Positions 1 to 8,533 are shown, counted from the stretch's first letter. The stretch is DNA of 64,000 bases from Sinisalibacter lacisalsi (GCF_014640115.1 NZ_BMGI01000005.1:307977-371976); one strand, 5' to 3'. A program made the numbers and translations. The notes: generated by a model from the letters alone, not told the origin.

Positions 1-179
1 CCGCACCGGGCGGCACGGTTGGAGGAACCTCACCATCCCCGCGCCGCCGAGAGGCATTGGAAACGCCGCGCGGGCCATTGAAAATGACTATTCAGGCGCG
101 CGGAGCGGCGTGGTCTTGCCCCGGCGCGCGCGGGCTCGACGTGCCGGCGGCACCCTGCCGCCCGGCCACCCGAACAGGG
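1..179. other. left-edge sequence, no gene supported
   Basis: These bases lie beyond the 3' end of the first minus-strand gene. I see no reading frame with family-like content and no clear terminator hairpin with a T-tract. Open frames here are short or are continuations of antisense GC-rich frames. The rest of the box locus (for example boxD) may begin further left, outside the window. Confidence 0.4.
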
Positions 180-2240
180 TCAGCCGGTGGCGAACCGCCC
201 GTCCTCGGCTGCAAGACGGCGAATGAGGGCGGCGGGCTGCCACGCCACCGGGTCTTCCTGCGCGAAGGCTTCGAGCCGGGCGAGAATGGCCCCTGCCCCG
301 AGCGTATCGGCGTGGTGCATCAGCCCGCCGCGCCAGCGCGGAAAACCGTAGCCCGCCACCGTCACCACGTCGATATCCGCCGCCGACTGCGCGATACCCT
401 CGTCGAGAATCGCCGCCGCCTCGTTGATCATCGCCAGAACGAGACGCTCTCGGATCTCGTCCGGGCTGTAGGCGCGCCGTTCGACCTTGCCGAAGTATGC
501 CTCCTCGCGGGCGAGATCTTCCACCAGCGGGTCGACCACCTTGCCGCCGCCGCCGGGGTAGCGATACCAGCCCACGCCCACCTTCTTGCCGAGCCGCCCC
601 TCGTTCACCATCCGGTCGGCGATCGGGATGTAGCGGCGGTTGGGATCGCGCGTGGCGTCCTGTCGGCGGCGGTTGGCGAAGGCAATGTCGAGGCCGGAGA
701 GATCCTGCGCCTCGTAAGGCCCCATCGGGTAGCCGAACTCGACCATCGCCTCGTCGATCTCCCAGGGGTTCGAGCCGTCCATCATCACCGTGTCGGCGGC
801 CTCGCGGTAGCGCGCGAGAATGCGGTTGCCGATGAACCCGTCGCAGACGCCCGCGAGCACCGGCAACTTGCGCAGCCGTTTGGCCAGCGCGAAGCCGGTG
901 GCGAGGGCGGCGTCGGAGGTGGCATCTCCGCGCACGATCTCAAGCAGCTTCATGATATGGGCGGGGGCGAAGAAATGCAGGCCCACCAGCCGGGTCGGAT
1001 CGTCGAGCACGGCGGCGATCTCGTTGACGTCGAGGTAGGAGGTGTTGGTGGCCATAAGCGTGTCGGGCCGCATCGCCGCCTGAAGCTGGCCGAACACCGA
1101 TTGCTTGACCTCCATGCTCTCGAAGGCGGCCTCGATCGCGAGATCCGCCTCCTGCGCGATGGCGTAATCGGCCGTGGCGTTGAAGGCGGCGCGCCGCGCC
1201 TGCGCCGTCGTCTCGTCGATCAGCCCGCGTTTCAGGCTGGCCGCAACGATGTTTTCCACGTTCGCCTTGGCGCGGGCGACACCCTCGGCATCGGTCTCGA
1301 TGATGTCTACGAAGATGCCTGCGTTCAGGAGCGCATAGGCGATTCCCGCCCCCATCGTGCCGCCGCCGACCACCACCGCGCGGGTGATTTCGGCCGGGTG
1401 GGTATCTTTCAGCCAGTCCGGCGTCTTGGCGCCGCGCTCGGCGAAGAAGATGTGGCGCAGCGCCTTCGCCTGCGCACCGGCCCGCAGTTTGAGGAAGGTC
1501 TCGCGCTCCACCGGCTGCGCCTCGTCGAGCGGGGTGGTGATGCTCATCTCCACGAGGTCGATGGCGCGCTGGGGGGCGATCTGTCCGCGCATCCGCGCCC
1601 CCGCCGTCGCCCGGGCCGCCGCCAGCGCCTCGGCGTCGGCCTCCGGCCCCGGCAGATCGCCCACCGCCACGGCGGTGGAGAGAAGTTCGTGGTTCACCTC
1701 TTCGGCGGCGAAGGCCGGGTCATCCGAAAGCTCGTCGACCAGCCGCAGCTCCAGCGCCCGGCTGCCGGTCACCGGCTTGCCGGTGGCGATCATGTCGAGC
1801 GCGGGTTTGAGCCCGACGAGGCGGGGGAGCCGCTGCGTGCCCCCCGCGCCGGGCACCACGCCGAGGGTGACCTCCGGCAGGCCGATCTGAGCATCGGGCG
1901 TGGCGATGCGGTAGCGGCAGGCCAGCGCCAGCTCGCAGCCGCCGCCGAGCGCCGGGCCGCGAATGGCCGCGATCCACGGCACCTCGCAGGCCTCGATCCG
2001 GGCCACCACATCGGGCAGGTGCGGCTCGATCGCCGGGCCATCGAACTCGCTCGCATCGGCGCCTGCGGCGAAGGCCCGACCGGCGCCCGACAGGATCACC
2101 CGCTCCAGCCCTGCCTCGGCCTCGATCCAGTCGAGCGCGGCCATGAGGCCCGCGCGGGTTTCCTGCCCGATGGCGTTCACCGGCGGGAAATCGAGGATGA
2201 CATGGGCGGTGGCGCCATCGCGGCGGGTGGTAACGGGCAT
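180..2240 (-). CDS. fused enoyl-CoA hydratase / 3-hydroxyacyl-CoA dehydrogenase (FadB-like)
   Basis: This 686-residue bifunctional beta-oxidation enzyme hydrates an enoyl-CoA and oxidises the 3-hydroxyacyl-CoA with NAD. Residues 1-190 form a crotonase domain with the oxyanion segment near 57-62, acidic residues E103 and E123, and a GAGGTQRL stretch at 131-138. A Rossmann dinucleotide fold follows with VGGGTMGAGI at 291-300, then the C-terminal dehydrogenase domains. It starts with ATG 16 bases downstream of boxR, so it is probably in the same transcript. In the box pathway such an enzyme is expected to take 3,4-dehydroadipyl-CoA towards beta-ketoadipyl-CoA; that role is inferred from context. 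It could also serve general fatty-acid oxidation. Confidence 0.9.
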   Translation of the reverse strand: MPVTTRRDGATAHVILDFPPVNAIGQETRAGLMAALDWIEAEAGLERVILSGAGRAFAAGADASEFDGPAIEPHLPDVVARIEACEVPWIAAIRGPALGGGCELALACRYRIATPDAQIGLPEVTLGVVPGAGGTQRLPRLVGLKPALDMIATGKPVTGSRALELRLVDELSDDPAFAAEEVNHELLSTAVAVGDLPGPEADAEALAAARATAGARMRGQIAPQRAIDLVEMSITTPLDEAQPVERETFLKLRAGAQAKALRHIFFAERGAKTPDWLKDTHPAEITRAVVVGGGTMGAGIAYALLNAGIFVDIIETDAEGVARAKANVENIVAASLKRGLIDETTAQARRAAFNATADYAIAQEADLAIEAAFESMEVKQSVFGQLQAAMRPDTLMATNTSYLDVNEIAAVLDDPTRLVGLHFFAPAHIMKLLEIVRGDATSDAALATGFALAKRLRKLPVLAGVCDGFIGNRILARYREAADTVMMDGSNPWEIDEAMVEFGYPMGPYEAQDLSGLDIAFANRRRQDATRDPNRRYIPIADRMVNEGRLGKKVGVGWYRYPGGGGKVVDPLVEDLAREEAYFGKVERRAYSPDEIRERLVLAMINEAAAILDEGIAQSAADIDVVTVAGYGFPRWRGGLMHHADTLGAGAILARLEAFAQEDPVAWQPAALIRRLAAEDGRFATG

Positions 2241-2256
2241 GGGTCTCTCCGGGGTT

Positions 2257-3168
2257 TTAGCCGAGAAAATCGTGGGAACGGATCAGCGCGAGCATTTCAT
2301 CGAGGCTTTCGTCCTCGGTGCGGCCCGAGGTGTCAAGTTTCGCCAGCGCGCGTTCGTAGAGCGCCTCGCGCGCGGTGAGGATGGATCTGAGCTGCTCCAT
2401 CGCCTCGGGGTTGCCCGCCATCGGCCGGGTATCGCCCTGCTCGCGGACGCGGGCCATGTGCTCGGCCGGCGTGGCCTTGACCCAGATGGTGTGGAACTTC
2501 GACAACAGCACGTTGTAGGTTTCCGGCTCGGCCACGATGCCGCCGGCAACCGCGAGGATCATCGTGTCGTGGGTGGCGATCACCCGGTCGATGGCCTGGG
2601 CCTCGAGCCGGCGGTAGCCCTCCTGGCCGTAGAGCGCCATCAATTCCTCCACCGGCATACCCGATTGCTCCTCGATCTCGCGGTTGAGTTCGAGGAAGGG
2701 GATGCCAAGCACGTCGCCGGCGCGCCGCCCGAGCGTTGACTTGCCCGCGCCGCGCAGGCCGACGAGGCAGATCCGGTGCGCCCGCGCCGCCGCCACCGGC
2801 TCGGGGCTCAGCGTGGCGAGCACGCGCGCCTGGGTCCGGGCGTTGGCGGTGCGGAACAGGTCGGCCACCCGCAGCGCCTCGGACGACCACGGATCATCCT
2901 CGCCCACCAGCCATTCGATCTTGTGATCGAGCGCATGGGCGACCCGCTGCAGCAGGCCGATCGAGATATTGCCCTCGCCGGCTTCGAGCTGGGCAAGGTA
3001 GCGCGGCGACACACCGGACTTTTCCGAAAGCACCCGGCGCGGAATGCCCTTGCGATCACGCGCGCGGCGCACCCGTTCGCCGACACGGGCGATCAGGATC
3101 TCGACCTCGCGGTCGGCGTCCGACGCGGCCTCCTGCACCTCGCCGCGAAAATTGGTGATCTCCGCCAT
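2257..3168 (-). CDS. boxR: BoxR/BzdR-type regulator: XRE DNA-binding domain fused to shikimate-kinase-like domain
   Basis: This 303-residue protein has an XRE helix-turn-helix at about 28-80 and a shikimate-kinase-like domain from about 130 with the P-loop GLRGAGKS at 137-144. The architecture is diagnostic of BzdR and BoxR, which repress benzoate catabolism and use benzoyl-CoA as effector; that part is established for Azoarcus. Here the gene lies inside the box cluster between the thioesterase and the FadB-like gene. It has its own 90-base upstream gap carrying two TGCA-type boxes, so it probably controls itself as well as the boxC and DUF4863 promoters. Confidence 0.93.
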   Translation of the reverse strand: MAEITNFRGEVQEAASDADREVEILIARVGERVRRARDRKGIPRRVLSEKSGVSPRYLAQLEAGEGNISIGLLQRVAHALDHKIEWLVGEDDPWSSEALRVADLFRTANARTQARVLATLSPEPVAAARAHRICLVGLRGAGKSTLGRRAGDVLGIPFLELNREIEEQSGMPVEELMALYGQEGYRRLEAQAIDRVIATHDTMILAVAGGIVAEPETYNVLLSKFHTIWVKATPAEHMARVREQGDTRPMAGNPEAMEQLRSILTAREALYERALAKLDTSGRTEDESLDEMLALIRSHDFLG

Positions 3169-3179
3169 GACCCGTCACA

Positions 3180-3193
3180 TGCTCAATAATGCA
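3180..3193 (-). promoter_or_regulatory. BoxR-type operator box 1 (TGCT-N6-TGCA)
   Basis: The forward strand reads TGCT, six bases (CAATAA), then TGCA, ending at the palindromic half-site 3190-3193. It lies 12 bases upstream of the boxR ATG. It fits the TGCA-N6-TGCA operator known for BzdR/BoxR with one mismatch. A site this close to the start suggests autoregulation. Binding is inferred, not shown. Confidence 0.6.
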
Positions 3194-3244
3194 GCAATCC
3201 TAGGGCGTCGCCCGGCATCGCTCAATGAAAAACCCGCACGATTA

Positions 3245-3258
3245 CGCAAAATAATGCA
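3245..3258 (-). promoter_or_regulatory. BoxR-type operator box 2 (CGCA-N6-TGCA)
   Basis: CGCA, six bases (AAATAA), then TGCA, directly abutting the thioesterase stop codon at 3259. It is the distal member of the pair in the boxR upstream gap, with a 51-base gap to box 1. It has one mismatch to the TGCA-N6-TGCA pattern. It could control boxR as a unit separate from the boxA transcript. Confidence 0.55.
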
Positions 3259-3678
3259 TTAATCAACCGAGGCGAGCATCGGCTCGACGATGGCGCGCAC
3301 CTCGTCAGGCGCGGGGCGTTTCTCGAAGCTGCCGGCAACGATGAAAACGCAGACAAACAGGCCCTCGAAACAGAGCTTGCCGCCCTGAAACCCATCGACC
3401 CGGAAGCTGATCGAGCTTTCGCCAAGCCGCACCGGGCGGACCTCGCAGATCAGCCGGTGGCGCGGCGTGATCGGCGCGCGGAAATCCATCTCCATGTGGA
3501 CGAAGGGGGTGCCGAAGCCGCGATCGAGCTCCATCTGGAACCAGCCGTCGCCGTCGAGATTGGCCTCCCACCAGCCGTTGATCGCGTCCAGCGCCCAGGC
3601 CGGGATATTGGCGGTATAGGCAATGCGGGCCGGGTCGCAATCGCCCCAGGACACGCGGATTTCGTGGGCGTAGGGCAT
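3259..3678 (-). CDS. hotdog-fold acyl-CoA thioesterase (4HBT type)
   Basis: This 139-residue single-domain protein carries the 4-hydroxybenzoyl-CoA thioesterase signature WGDCDPARIAY at residues 11-21, where an aspartate serves catalysis in the family. The fold ends with the usual hydrophobic strands near 105-115. The chosen ATG is preceded by GGAGAG at good spacing; the frame extends upstream but there overlaps boxA and has no family similarity. It sits 77 bases after boxA. Box clusters often contain such a thioesterase, thought to release CoA from dead-end aromatic or dihydrodiol CoA esters. The substrate cannot be read from the sequence. Confidence 0.88.
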   Translation of the reverse strand: MPYAHEIRVSWGDCDPARIAYTANIPAWALDAINGWWEANLDGDGWFQMELDRGFGTPFVHMEMDFRAPITPRHRLICEVRPVRLGESSISFRVDGFQGGKLCFEGLFVCVFIVAGSFEKRPAPDEVRAIVEPMLASVD

Positions 3679-3755
3679 TGGCTCTCCTTCGGCGCGGGGC
3701 AAGGCGCGTGCAGGCGCCCCCGGAACCCTCTTCGAAGACGGTTCCCCCGCCCGGG

Positions 3756-4949
3756 TCAATAGGTTTCGACGTGGTAGCGGCCGTCTTCGCGCATCGCGTC
3801 GCGCACCGTTTTCCACTCCAGCCCGACGCCGCGGGCGATATCGTCCAGCGCCGCCTCGACGCCGGTCTCCATCTCCTTCAGGCCGCAGATATAGATATGG
3901 GCATTGGGGTTGGTGAGCATCGCCGAAACGCGCCCGGCTTCCTCGCGCAGCTTGTCCTGCACGTAGTGCTTGGGTTCGCCCTCCAGCCGCGAGAAGGCGA
4001 AGACCTTGTGCATGAAGGCCTCGGGCACCTTCTTGAGCGGGCCGAAATAGGGCAGTTCCTCGGGCCGGCGGGCGCCGAACACGAGGTTCAGCTTGCCATT
4101 GCTGGCCGGGGTCTCGCGCTGGCGGCGCATGGTGAAGCCGCGGAACGGGGCCGAGCCGGTGCCGGTGCAGATCATCAGAAGTTCCGCGTCCGGGTCGGAC
4201 GGCAAGAGGAAGGTGGCGCCGAACGGGCCGGTCACCTGCACCTCGTCGCCGGGCTTGAGATCGCAGACGTAAGTAGAGCACAGCCCGCCCTCCTCGCGTT
4301 TCACCGTGAGCGAGAGGTTGTTGTAATTCTGCCGTTCGCCGTCGCGGGGGGACGACACCGAGTAGAGCCGCGGCAGGTGCGGCTTGCCGTCGGCGTCGGT
4401 GCCGGGCGGGATGATCCCGATCGACTGGCCTTCGAGCACCGGCATCGGCTGGCCGCCGAAATCGAGGATGATGTGGCGCACGTCGTTGTCGGACCCCTCG
4501 GCGGTGAGGCGGAAATTTCCGGTGACCTTCGCGGTGGCGGGCTTGCCGATGGTGTAGAGGTTGACCGTGGGCTTGGAGGCCGTCGCCGGGGCCCTGACCT
4601 TGCCGCCGGCGCCGGCATGGGCTTCGGCCAGCAGCGCCGCCATCGCCTCGTCGAGCGCTTCCATCCCGGTATCGGCCTCGTCGCCGCCGACGATCTCTTC
4701 CTGCTCGGGAAGCTCCGACCAGGAATATTGATCTTCGAGCGAATAGGGCTCGACCACCACCCGCCACTCGTCGATCGAGCCGGTGGGGCAGACGGGGATG
4801 CAATCCATGCAGAAATTGCACTTGTCCACGTCGACCACGACGTTGTTGTCGTCATGGGTGATCGCCTCGACCGGGCAGGTCATCTCGCAGGTGTAGCAGC
4901 GGATGCAGATCTCGGGGTCGATCAGGTGCTGTTTGAGCGGCTTGTTCAC
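3756..4949 (-). CDS. boxA: benzoyl-CoA epoxidase reductase subunit BoxA
   Basis: This 397-residue iron-sulfur flavoprotein passes electrons from NADPH to the BoxB diiron epoxidase. The N-terminal ferredoxin part has two four-cysteine sets, C15/C18/C21/C25 and C44/C47/C50/C54, for two [4Fe-4S] clusters. After a linker near residues 85-120 comes a ferredoxin-NADP reductase module with FAD- and NADP-binding segments (RLYSVSS, then the CTGTGSAPFRG stretch). It starts with GTG, and its first bases overlap the TGA of the preceding 56-residue gene (GTGA), so the two are probably translationally coupled. Length and domain order match BoxA of Azoarcus evansii. Confidence 0.96.
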   Translation of the reverse strand: MNKPLKQHLIDPEICIRCYTCEMTCPVEAITHDDNNVVVDVDKCNFCMDCIPVCPTGSIDEWRVVVEPYSLEDQYSWSELPEQEEIVGGDEADTGMEALDEAMAALLAEAHAGAGGKVRAPATASKPTVNLYTIGKPATAKVTGNFRLTAEGSDNDVRHIILDFGGQPMPVLEGQSIGIIPPGTDADGKPHLPRLYSVSSPRDGERQNYNNLSLTVKREEGGLCSTYVCDLKPGDEVQVTGPFGATFLLPSDPDAELLMICTGTGSAPFRGFTMRRQRETPASNGKLNLVFGARRPEELPYFGPLKKVPEAFMHKVFAFSRLEGEPKHYVQDKLREEAGRVSAMLTNPNAHIYICGLKEMETGVEAALDDIARGVGLEWKTVRDAMREDGRYHVETY

Positions 4950-5116
4950 GCGCTTTTTCCCTTGAGGATCGTGTCAGGCAGAGTGAGCGCCTCGATCAGC
5001 GCCTCGCACAGCCCGGTGCATTCCTTGCAGCCGACGCAGCCGCCGCGCAGGCCGGCGATGTTGCCGGCGAGCGCACGGGTGCGCGGGGCGTGGGCGATGT
5101 TGCGTTCGATGGTCAT
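4946..5116 (-). CDS. 56-residue four-cysteine protein, candidate single [4Fe-4S] cluster carrier
   Basis: I do not recognise this protein. Residues C27, C30, C33 and C37 form CX2CX2CX3C, the spacing of a classic [4Fe-4S] ferredoxin half-motif, but without the following proline. The N-terminus is basic (IERNIAHAPRTR) and there is no signal peptide or membrane segment. The ATG is well supported by GGAGAG six bases upstream; the same frame continues 31 codons further up into a G/C hairpin element and is unlikely to be translated there. The stop codon overlaps the boxA GTG. Its position between boxB and boxA suggests a third component of the epoxidase electron path, or a cluster-assembly or docking factor. 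A zinc-binding role is also possible. Confidence 0.75.
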   Translation of the reverse strand: MTIERNIAHAPRTRALAGNIAGLRGGCVGCKECTGLCEALIEALTLPDTILKGKSA

Positions 5117-5160
5117 GGCGCTCTCCGTTTCCATGTTTCGGGCCGCTGGCCCGACCCGCC

Positions 5161-5213
5161 GGGGGGGGCGCTGCCCCCCCGGTCCCCCCCGAGGTATTTT
5201 TCGACCCAAGAAG
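5161..5213 (-). repeat. intergenic repeat element, copy A (minus orientation)
   Basis: Read on the minus strand: CTTCTTGGGTCG, then an A-rich stretch, ATACCTCGGGGGGG, then a G7/C7 hairpin with loop CAGCG. It lies between the boxB stop and the start of the 56-residue gene. Three related copies occur at 13994, 16876 and 57265. The hairpin could attenuate transcription or set a processing site between boxB and boxA. Confidence 0.7.
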
Positions 5214-5227
5214 GGGACAGGCCGGTC

Positions 5228-6679
5228 TTACGCCATGGCGAGCTTGACGTATTCGAAGTCGCCCGGCTTGTTGTCGATGCCAACTTTCGGCGGCGCGATC
5301 CAGCCGGCAAATTGTCCCGGCTCGGTCACCTGCACCATCAGCGACTGGATGTAGTCGCCGTCGGCATGGGTCGGCAGCCACTGGCTCTGGCCCGCATCGT
5401 ATTCGGCGCCCGAAACCAGCTTGCCCTCGGGATCGAACAGCTTGTCGGCGAAGACGCCGATCTTGCGGTTGAACGCCTCGTGCGGCAGCTTCATTTCGAA
5501 ATCGATCCCGGCCTTCTCGATGATCTTGTTCCAGCGGCCGACGCCACCGGCGGCATCGCGGGTGTAGTCGTCGCGCAGGCGCATGTTGATCGCGGTGAGC
5601 GCGGGGACTTCCTTGCGCACCAGCTGGCCGTCCTCGAAATCCCACACCGTGTAGGTGTCGTTGGTGAGCTTGTGGTCGTCGTCGATCCGGTGCTCGTGGT
5701 AGCGGCCCTTGATCCCGGCGTTGAAGGCGTTGGCAGCGTTGGTCGACACCTCCTGACCGAACAGATCGAGGCTCAGGGTGTAGTGCAGGTTGAGCTTCTT
5801 CTGGATCAGCGGCAGGTCGATGACGCCGAGCGCGCGGATGCGGTCGGTGTCATAGGGGTCGTCGATGCCGTTTTCCTTCATCACCTGGCAGGTGCGCTCG
5901 ATGGTGCGGCCCACCCCGGTTTCGCCCACGAACATGTGGTGGGCTTCTTCCGTCAGCATGAAGCGGCAGGTGCGCGACAGCGGGTCGAAGCCCGACTGGG
6001 CGAGGCTTTCAAGCTGCATCTTGCCGTCGCGGTCGGTGAAGTAGGTGAACATGAAGAACGACAGCCAGTCGGGCGTTTCCTCGTTGAAGGCGCCGAGCAT
6101 GCGGGGCGCTTCTTCCGAACCGGAGGAGCGGCGCAGCAGGTCGTCGGCCTCCTCGCGGCCGTCACGACCGAAGTACTTCTGCAAGAGGTAGACCATCGCC
6201 CAGAGGTGGCGGCCTTCCTCGACGTTGACCTGGAACAGGTTGCGCATGTCGTAGAGCGAGGGCGCGGTGATCGCGAGGAAGCGCTGCTGCTCGACCGAGG
6301 CCGGCTCGGTATCGCCCTGGATCACGATCAGGCGCTTCATCAGGTTGCGGTATTCGCCCGGGACTTCCTGCCACGCCGGCTCGCCGGCGTGTTCGCCGCA
6401 GGGAATGGTGCGGCCCTCGACCTGCGGCGCGAGCAGGATACCCCAGCGATACTCCGGCATCTTGACGTAATCGAACTTGGCCCAGCCCTTGGGGTCGACG
6501 GAGACGGCGGTGCGCAGGTAGACGAGGCTTTCCTGGAAGTTCTGGGGGATCAGGTCATTCCACCAGTTGATGTAGCCCGGGTGCCACTTCTCAAGCGCCT
6601 TGAGCACCTGCTTGTCGGACGACAGCCCGACGTTGTTGGGGATCAGGGTGTCGTAGGAAACGTTCATCATGTCTTGCAT
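5228..6679 (-). CDS. boxB: benzoyl-CoA 2,3-epoxidase, diiron subunit BoxB
   Basis: This 483-residue class I diiron enzyme forms 2,3-epoxybenzoyl-CoA from benzoyl-CoA and O2. Candidate iron ligands are in place: E125, E155-x2-H158, D216 and E245-x2-H248, each offset by five from the positions I recall for Azoarcus BoxB (about 473 residues). The ATG at 6679 has GGGAGG five bases upstream; a later methionine five residues in is possible. It follows boxC with a 51-base gap. Downstream come repeat copy A and the four-cysteine protein before its partner boxA. Recognition is very secure. Confidence 0.97.
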   Translation of the reverse strand: MQDMMNVSYDTLIPNNVGLSSDKQVLKALEKWHPGYINWWNDLIPQNFQESLVYLRTAVSVDPKGWAKFDYVKMPEYRWGILLAPQVEGRTIPCGEHAGEPAWQEVPGEYRNLMKRLIVIQGDTEPASVEQQRFLAITAPSLYDMRNLFQVNVEEGRHLWAMVYLLQKYFGRDGREEADDLLRRSSGSEEAPRMLGAFNEETPDWLSFFMFTYFTDRDGKMQLESLAQSGFDPLSRTCRFMLTEEAHHMFVGETGVGRTIERTCQVMKENGIDDPYDTDRIRALGVIDLPLIQKKLNLHYTLSLDLFGQEVSTNAANAFNAGIKGRYHEHRIDDDHKLTNDTYTVWDFEDGQLVRKEVPALTAINMRLRDDYTRDAAGGVGRWNKIIEKAGIDFEMKLPHEAFNRKIGVFADKLFDPEGKLVSGAEYDAGQSQWLPTHADGDYIQSLMVQVTEPGQFAGWIAPPKVGIDNKPGDFEYVKLAMA

Positions 6680-6730
6680 GGGGTCCTCCCAGTTTTGTTT
6701 GACCGCGCGAAATGCGCGCGCAGCTGCGCC

Positions 6731-8389
6731 TCAGACGCGTTCCATGTTGTAGTTGCCGCGAATACCGGTGCCGTAACGCTGCAGCGCGCCGTCGGGGCCG
6801 GTGGCATTGGGGCGGTTGAAAATCCAGTTCTGCCAGGCGGTGAGCCGGCCGAAGATGCGGGTTTCCATGGTTTCGGGCCCCGGGAAGCGCAGGTTGGCTT
6901 CCATGCCCGTCATCGCGTCGGGGCTGAACGAGGCACGCTCTTCCATGAAGATGCGGATTTCGTCTTCCCAGTCGATGTCGTCGAGGATGTAGGTGACGAG
7001 GCCCAGCGCGTCGGCCTCCCCGGCCTCGATCGGCTCGCCGATCTTCGCCTTGGCCGCCTCTACCGCTTCGGGTTCGCCGAGGAAGCGGGTATCGAGCCGC
7101 GAGAGATCGTTCGACATCGGGTATTGCCCGAAGTTCGAGGCCGACAGCGTAATCGTGGCCACCGGCCGGTTGTCGCCCTCGAACTCGTCTTCCATCATGT
7201 AGGAGCGGTCGACGGCGAAGAGGATCTCGGCCAGCACCCCGGTGAAGCAGGAGCCGTGCTCGACCAGCGCCACGAGGCTGCGCGAGGTCATGTCGATCCG
7301 CTTCAGCACGCGCTTCCAGTAGCCGAGGGTCTCGCGTGCGAGCCAGTGGTCCTTGTTGGCGAGCAGCAGGTCTTCGTGGGCCTGCACCAGCGCCGGATCG
7401 CCTTGCGAGCGGAAGGCGAGCAGGCCCACCTCCATCTCGTTGAGGCGCAGGTGGAGGATCGCGTCGTCCAGCTCGCGGGCGAGCTTGAGCAGGTAGAAGT
7501 CGGCGCCCTGGGCGACCACCTCGTCCATGCTGCCGGGCGCATCCGCGCCGGGGCCGGACAGGGTGATCGTGGCCTTGCGCGCGGCGCGGTCGATCTCGAC
7601 CTCGACCAGCTCGTAATGCACGCCGCCATCGTCGATCTTGCGGGCGAGCGGGGTGAGGCTGATGCCCTTCTCCACGTCGGGCTTGGCGGAGGCGGCGGCG
7701 AATTCGCGGGCGCGCTCGGCCACCACGTCGTCGAACTTCGAGTTCGGGATCACCTCGTCGACCAGCCGCCATTCCTGCGCGCGCTTGCCGCGGACGCCCT
7801 CCTCGATCGAGCAGAACACATCGGCCCGGTCGCGGCGCACCTTGCGCTTGTCGGTCACGCGGGTGAGGCCGCCGGTGCCGGGCAGAACCGCCAGCAGCGG
7901 CACCTCCGGCAGCGCCACCGAGGAGGTGCTGTCATCGGTGAGCATGATGTGGTTGCAGGCCAGCGCCAGCTCGTAGCCACCACCGGCGCAGGCGCCCTTG
8001 ACGGCCGCGATCCACTTCTGGTCGGAATCCGCCTCGGCCGCCTCGAAGGTGTTGCGGGTTTCGTTGGTGAACTTGCAGAAGTTCACCTTGTGGGCATGGC
8101 TCGCGCCGCCGAGCATGCGGATGTTGGCGCCGGCGCAGAACACCTTGTCCTTGCCGGATTTCATCACCACCACCTTCACCTCCGGATGCTCGAAGCGCAT
8201 CCGCTGGGTGACATCGGCCAGTTCGATATCGACGCCGAGGTCGTAGGAATTGAGCTTGAGCTGGTAGCCCTCGAAAAGCCCGGCGTTCTCGTCCACGTCC
8301 ATGTAGACCGTGGCGATGGGGCCGTCATACTCCACCCGCCAGTGGCGGTATTTCGACGGGTCGGTCTGAAAGTCGATCAGCTTGTCCAC
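6731..8389 (-). CDS. boxC: 2,3-epoxybenzoyl-CoA dihydrolase BoxC
   Basis: This 552-residue crotonase-superfamily enzyme opens the epoxide ring with two waters, giving 3,4-dehydroadipyl-CoA semialdehyde and formate. The N-terminal half holds a crotonase core (CAGANIRMLGG, then CAGGGYELALAC) and a second, divergent crotonase-like half follows; the length equals known BoxC. It starts with GTG at 8389, after GGGAGAG. Upstream frame extension runs into the promoter and is not coding. It is the first gene of the boxC-boxB-(four-cysteine)-boxA-thioesterase unit, behind a clear sigma-70-like promoter and operator boxes. Confidence 0.96.
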   Translation of the reverse strand: MDKLIDFQTDPSKYRHWRVEYDGPIATVYMDVDENAGLFEGYQLKLNSYDLGVDIELADVTQRMRFEHPEVKVVVMKSGKDKVFCAGANIRMLGGASHAHKVNFCKFTNETRNTFEAAEADSDQKWIAAVKGACAGGGYELALACNHIMLTDDSTSSVALPEVPLLAVLPGTGGLTRVTDKRKVRRDRADVFCSIEEGVRGKRAQEWRLVDEVIPNSKFDDVVAERAREFAAASAKPDVEKGISLTPLARKIDDGGVHYELVEVEIDRAARKATITLSGPGADAPGSMDEVVAQGADFYLLKLARELDDAILHLRLNEMEVGLLAFRSQGDPALVQAHEDLLLANKDHWLARETLGYWKRVLKRIDMTSRSLVALVEHGSCFTGVLAEILFAVDRSYMMEDEFEGDNRPVATITLSASNFGQYPMSNDLSRLDTRFLGEPEAVEAAKAKIGEPIEAGEADALGLVTYILDDIDWEDEIRIFMEERASFSPDAMTGMEANLRFPGPETMETRIFGRLTAWQNWIFNRPNATGPDGALQRYGTGIRGNYNMERV

Positions 8390-8414
8390 GCGTCTCTCCC
8401 TGTCTGCGTTGAGG

Positions 8415-8428
8415 TGCAGTATAGTGCG
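8415..8428 (-). promoter_or_regulatory. BoxR-type operator box 3, overlapping the boxC -10
   Basis: TGCA, GTATAG, TGCG on the forward strand. The minus-strand -10 hexamer TATACT (8418-8423) lies inside it, so bound BoxR would block RNA polymerase. One mismatch to TGCA-N6-TGCA. Confidence 0.65.
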
Positions 8429-8446
8429 GCATCCCGTCCAGATCAA
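8418..8446 (-). promoter_or_regulatory. predicted boxC promoter
   Basis: On the minus strand TTGATC (8441-8446) and TATACT (8418-8423) are separated by exactly 17 bases, a good sigma-70-type promoter. Transcription would begin near 8411, leaving a leader of about 22 bases that contains GGGAGAG before the boxC GTG. Its -10 is inside operator box 3, and operator box 4 lies directly upstream of the -35. Confidence 0.65.
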
Positions 8447-8454
8447 CAGGGGTG

Positions 8455-8468
8455 TGCACTATAGTGCT
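8455..8468 (-). promoter_or_regulatory. BoxR-type operator box 4
   Basis: TGCA, CTATAG, TGCT, eight bases upstream of the predicted boxC -35. It shares the six central bases CTATAG with box 5. One mismatch to TGCA-N6-TGCA. Confidence 0.6.
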
Positions 8469-8533
8469 ATCTTTATCTTCGTTATTTTACAGTGGTTTGA
8501 CGGAATTACCGAAATCCACCTTCTGAAAATTGG

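Noticed and set aside
5090-8464. A very long open frame on the plus strand opposite boxB and boxC
   Set aside because: It mirrors the codon structure of the real minus-strand genes, has no family-like motifs and is a common high-GC artefact. The same applies to the plus-strand frames at 9017-11872 and 45129-48302.
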